From Acanthochlamys bracteata (Eukaryota > Streptophyta > Magnoliopsida > Pandanales > Velloziaceae): a stretch of 64,000 nucleotides of DNA. Positions 61,120-64,000 of this stretch are shown piece after piece (positions within the stretch are counted from its first letter, which is position 1; each line of letters starts with the position of its first letter). The position numbers were made by a program, and so were the translations under genes. The notes under the pieces are model-generated. The model worked only from the letters and a program-made list of their open reading frames with translations. It had not been told where the DNA came from and ran no database searches. The stretch spans positions 3,100,001 to 3,164,000 of the forward strand of contig CM034138.1 in assembly GCA_019914995.1 (NCBI GenBank), read 5' to 3'.

Positions 61120-63109
61120 CTATACACTTGAATCAACTTCTTTCTCAGCGATATTTTCCATCTCCTGTTCATCAACGCCACCACTACCAGTACTCGTAGT
61201 AGTACTACTACCATCTTTATTCAACCCTTCTTCCCCATAAACCCAAGAACAAAAAAGAAAATACAGAAAATTAACACTGCAGATCATAGCAAGAAGCCAG
61301 TAGTAGTAATCATAGTGCCCTTTGTTGAGATTACTTGTGAGCCAACTAACTCCTCGCCGGCCGGTGATCTCATGAACAAGTCTAACTATCAAGCTTCCAA
61401 ATAAATTTGCAACACCTATGCCCATCTCAAAAAGTGCCATCCCAAGACTTGCCATCCCTTTAGGCAATTCAGTGTAGTAGAACTGAATCTGAGTGACTGT
61501 GCAGAATGCTTCTGCTAATCCTATAAGACAATGTTGTGGCACAAGCCACATTGCAGACATCAAGAAACCCTTATTCGCTTTCTGTCTTCTGATTCTCTCA
61601 ATGTTTGCTGCTACCGTGAAAGCTAAGATCTCAGACATTATCCCTGTACCTATCCGTTGCTTGTGTGTTAACCCCTGTGGTCGACCTGTGAATTTTGCAA
61701 GGCGATGACAAAGTACGCGATCGTAGAGAGACACCCAGATTATTACAGTAGATATCCCAAAAAGTGTGTAGGAGCCGGGTGGGATCTGGAATTTGGAACC
61801 AGAAACAATGTGCCTGTTCATGGAGCTTGCCTGAAGCGTCATTATTGGACCTTGAGTTACCATGAGGTCTGCGATAGTTGCTGCAGAACAGATTGGAATC
61901 ATTCTTAAAACGGATTTTGCGTCTTCCACTTGATCAGCTGAACATAAGTTCCAAGGATTTGTTGCACTCCCATCTTGCTTCACGTCTTTCTGTGGGTCTC
62001 TGATGATGCATGCTCTGTTCAAGAACCTAAACAGGCATATCAAGACTATAAGAATTGATTTCGACTATATTGATTCATGCAAAATTGATTCTTGTACCTT
62101 AATCTGTTAGTTGGAGCAACAAATCTTGAACCCTTCTTGAAATGGAAAGATTTCTCTGGTGACAGGGACAAGCTTCTGTTCTTGAAACTTACCACAAACA
62201 CTTGCACAAACCCAGTTAAAGCACTCCTGTCTCCTTTAACTTTTGCATAGTATGAAGAACCACAGAGGAGAACTATAGAAGATATCGCCATGAGCATGGT
62301 AGGAACACCAACTCCAAGTTTCCAACCGTAGTTTTCTTGCAGGTAGACAATGACAGTGACAGCAACTAGGATTGAGGAACTCACCAGCACATAGTACCAG
62401 TTGAAGAAAGACTGCAAGGCTCTCTCCTTGTTTATGATTTTGTTATTATAGTTTATTTGATCTGCACCAAAGGCTACAGTGCACGGACGGATTCCACCTG
62501 CGCCTATTGCCATGACTGCGAAGGAAGCAAAGAGTAAAAGCAGCTGTAGGGAAGTTGGGGGTTCGCAGTTTTTTACACCTTCATGACATGGCGGTGGCTT
62601 TGCTCTTGGAAGTACAGCAGTTAACCATAGCATTGTCATGCCCTTGAGAAAAGCAACATGAATGATGTTCTTGATGTGGAATTCAGAACATTTCTAAAAT
62701 TGTTGGAAATTTAAAGATAATGAACTTACAAGCACGGTGGCCAAGCATCCAAATAAAACTACTTTAAATCGTCCGAAAAATGAATCTGAAAGAACAGCGC
62801 CGAGAGCAGGCATGAAGTTCATTGCTGCTGAACAAATCAATAGAGCACTTGTTCCTGATGCTGAAGACATGTGGTAATCTTTTGTAAGGTAGATGATTAT
62901 GTTCGCCATAAGCCCGATTGTTGCTATTTTCTCAAATACTATTGATGCTGCATGCAAGAAGCAAAATATTTTGAAATTTATACACAAAGATCCAGTAAAC
63001 TAGTAAGAGTATGAAACTTTTGCTGTTTGAGGTGATCACCCATGATGTAAGGGATGGTTTTCGGACCACCCTTCTTAGCAAGATGTTGATTCTCTATGAA
63101 CTCTCCCAT
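61120..63109 (-). CDS. NRT1/PTR family (NPF1-type) transporter
   Basis: NPF proteins are proton-coupled plasma-membrane or tonoplast carriers of nitrate, peptides, hormones or other solutes; NPF1.1/1.2 are low-affinity nitrate/hormone transporters in Arabidopsis. Four exons join in frame: 63109-63040, 62947-62730, 62642-62098, 62026-61120, giving 579 residues, the usual size with 12 helices. Family motifs are SDSFFGRFKVV, GAGGIRPCTVAFGADQ, ERALQSFFNWYY, FQIPPGSY, SAMWLVPQHCLIGLAEAF and NKGHYDYYYWLLA; the last is typical of NPF1 and relatives. The N-terminus MGEFIENQHLAKKGGPKT is short. The first acidic residue of the helix-1 ExxE[K/R] motif is replaced: the sequence is ASIVFEK where relatives have NEGFEK. 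Substrate cannot be told. Confidence 0.88.
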
Positions 63110-64000
63110 CTGCAGAATGAAAGAACTTGAACTGAAAGAACAAAAAAGTAGGAAGAAAGATCAAACAGAACTCTATGAAAAACCTACTGCAAAATGCTTG
63201 GCTAAATTTATAGCTTAGTTGAGTTCATCAAGCTCTCAGACAAATCCACATACTATTGATTGACAGCTTGTAGCTTTACTATTTTGTATCATTTCAGTGA
63301 ATTGAAAAAAAAAAGTTGTTTCAGATGCATTATTATGTAAGGAAATATTCTTGGGTATATCATAAACAACGTCAGTGATATGTTTGATGATAAATAAAAT
63401 AGGAAAGATTGACAAGCACAGGAAGCATGTGTTACCAACTGCTTCTGTCAAATTTCATGAAATGTGTCTGCAAAATTTTTGAAACAATGTGGTTTACCAG
63501 CTCTTGTGCTCTAGCTTATTGTAAACATTACACATACAATGAGTTTTCATCATCAATTGTTACATTTGTTAGACAATCAAATGTTGGAAGAAATTGGCTG
63601 GGATATTTTATTTGGCAAGATAAGTTAATCAGGCAATTATCAACACCTAAACGATCTAAATGATTGTTTCGGAAAGAATTCGACCTTACACAAATGCTAA
63701 TAAAAATATCTAAATAATTGCATTGAATTTGTAATTATGCGAAAGAAAGTGGTATTCATCCTACCACAAAATCTACTTCCAAACGTGTTTCCGTCTCCAT
63801 ATATCAAATCATATATCTCAGAATTAGTGAAACAAAGAGATAGTCAAAGTATTTATTGATCAAAGTTTGTTCCTTTCAGGTTGGGTATCTGGTTTATTTG
63901 ATTCTCTTTGAAGTTTTAAGTCAATAAAGTGATTTTGAGTAGGGCAAGTTGATGTCTAACATCTTTGTTTTAGTTGAGTTTATGGAAGTTATCTTCTGTA
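63110..64000. other. Upstream region of the NPF gene
   Basis: Should contain the promoter and leader of the NPF gene. No further gene is recognised up to the window edge. Short frames at 63236-63451 and 63409-63663 show no known domain. Confidence 0.5.

Noticed and set aside
61493..61908. Two plus-strand open frames inside the NPF gene
   Set aside because: They are antisense shadows of a long, well-supported transporter exon.

Overview
This window is nuclear DNA of a flowering plant, most probably a eudicot. The genes carry many short introns with GT-AG borders, they belong to plant-specific families (HD-ZIP IV, CPP/TCX, FAR1-related, NPF, ABI-like, NFD6-like), and the spacers are AT-rich and full of LTR-retrotransposon relics and short AT-rich inverted-repeat elements. 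No rRNA, CRISPR array or bacterial operon structure is present. I did not recognise a tRNA gene.

Layout. 1-6.6 kb is gene-poor and holds a decayed Ty3/gypsy chromovirus-like element (1593-4483). A 13-exon sugar transporter of the SGB1/plastidic-glucose-transporter type lies on the minus strand (7113-11066). Next to it, also on the minus strand, is a collapsed golgin gene (GC5/TMF type, 12410-14614) that keeps its N-terminal exons and its last exon but has lost nearly all of its coiled coil. An intronless gene for an unrecognised four-helix membrane protein follows (15140-15787, plus). Then come a TCX5/6-type CXC protein (19177-24366, plus), a 13-exon alpha/beta hydrolase (27077-29993, plus) and a FAR1-related protein (31806-33800, minus). 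A Ty1/copia element with both LTRs and a perfect 5-bp target duplication occupies 35792-39553. After it lie a small NFD6-like gene (40043-41716, plus), a fragment of a CAAD-domain gene (42664-42852, minus), a frameshifted TOM1-like (TOL) gene (43453-49207, minus), an ABI-like SCAR/WAVE subunit (50452-52243, plus), a GLABRA2-type HD-ZIP IV factor (54487-58728, plus), a relic gypsy gag (59540-60185, minus) and an NPF1-type transporter (61120-63109, minus).

How the genes relate. They do not form one pathway. The notable relation is positional: from memory, the Arabidopsis genes for SGB1, GC5 and GL2 are direct neighbours (At1g79820, At1g79830, At1g79840). Here the same three families occur in the same order, but the golgin has decayed and about 40 kb with several unrelated genes and a retrotransposon separates it from the GL2-type gene.

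The exon models below were built by hand from splice signals and reading-frame continuity. All the CDS models close in frame. I found no convincing undescribed system. The best candidates for follow-up are the unknown membrane protein at 15.1-15.8 kb, the altered ExxE motif of the NPF transporter, the spliced tail downstream of the sugar transporter, and two gene decays beside intact neighbours.
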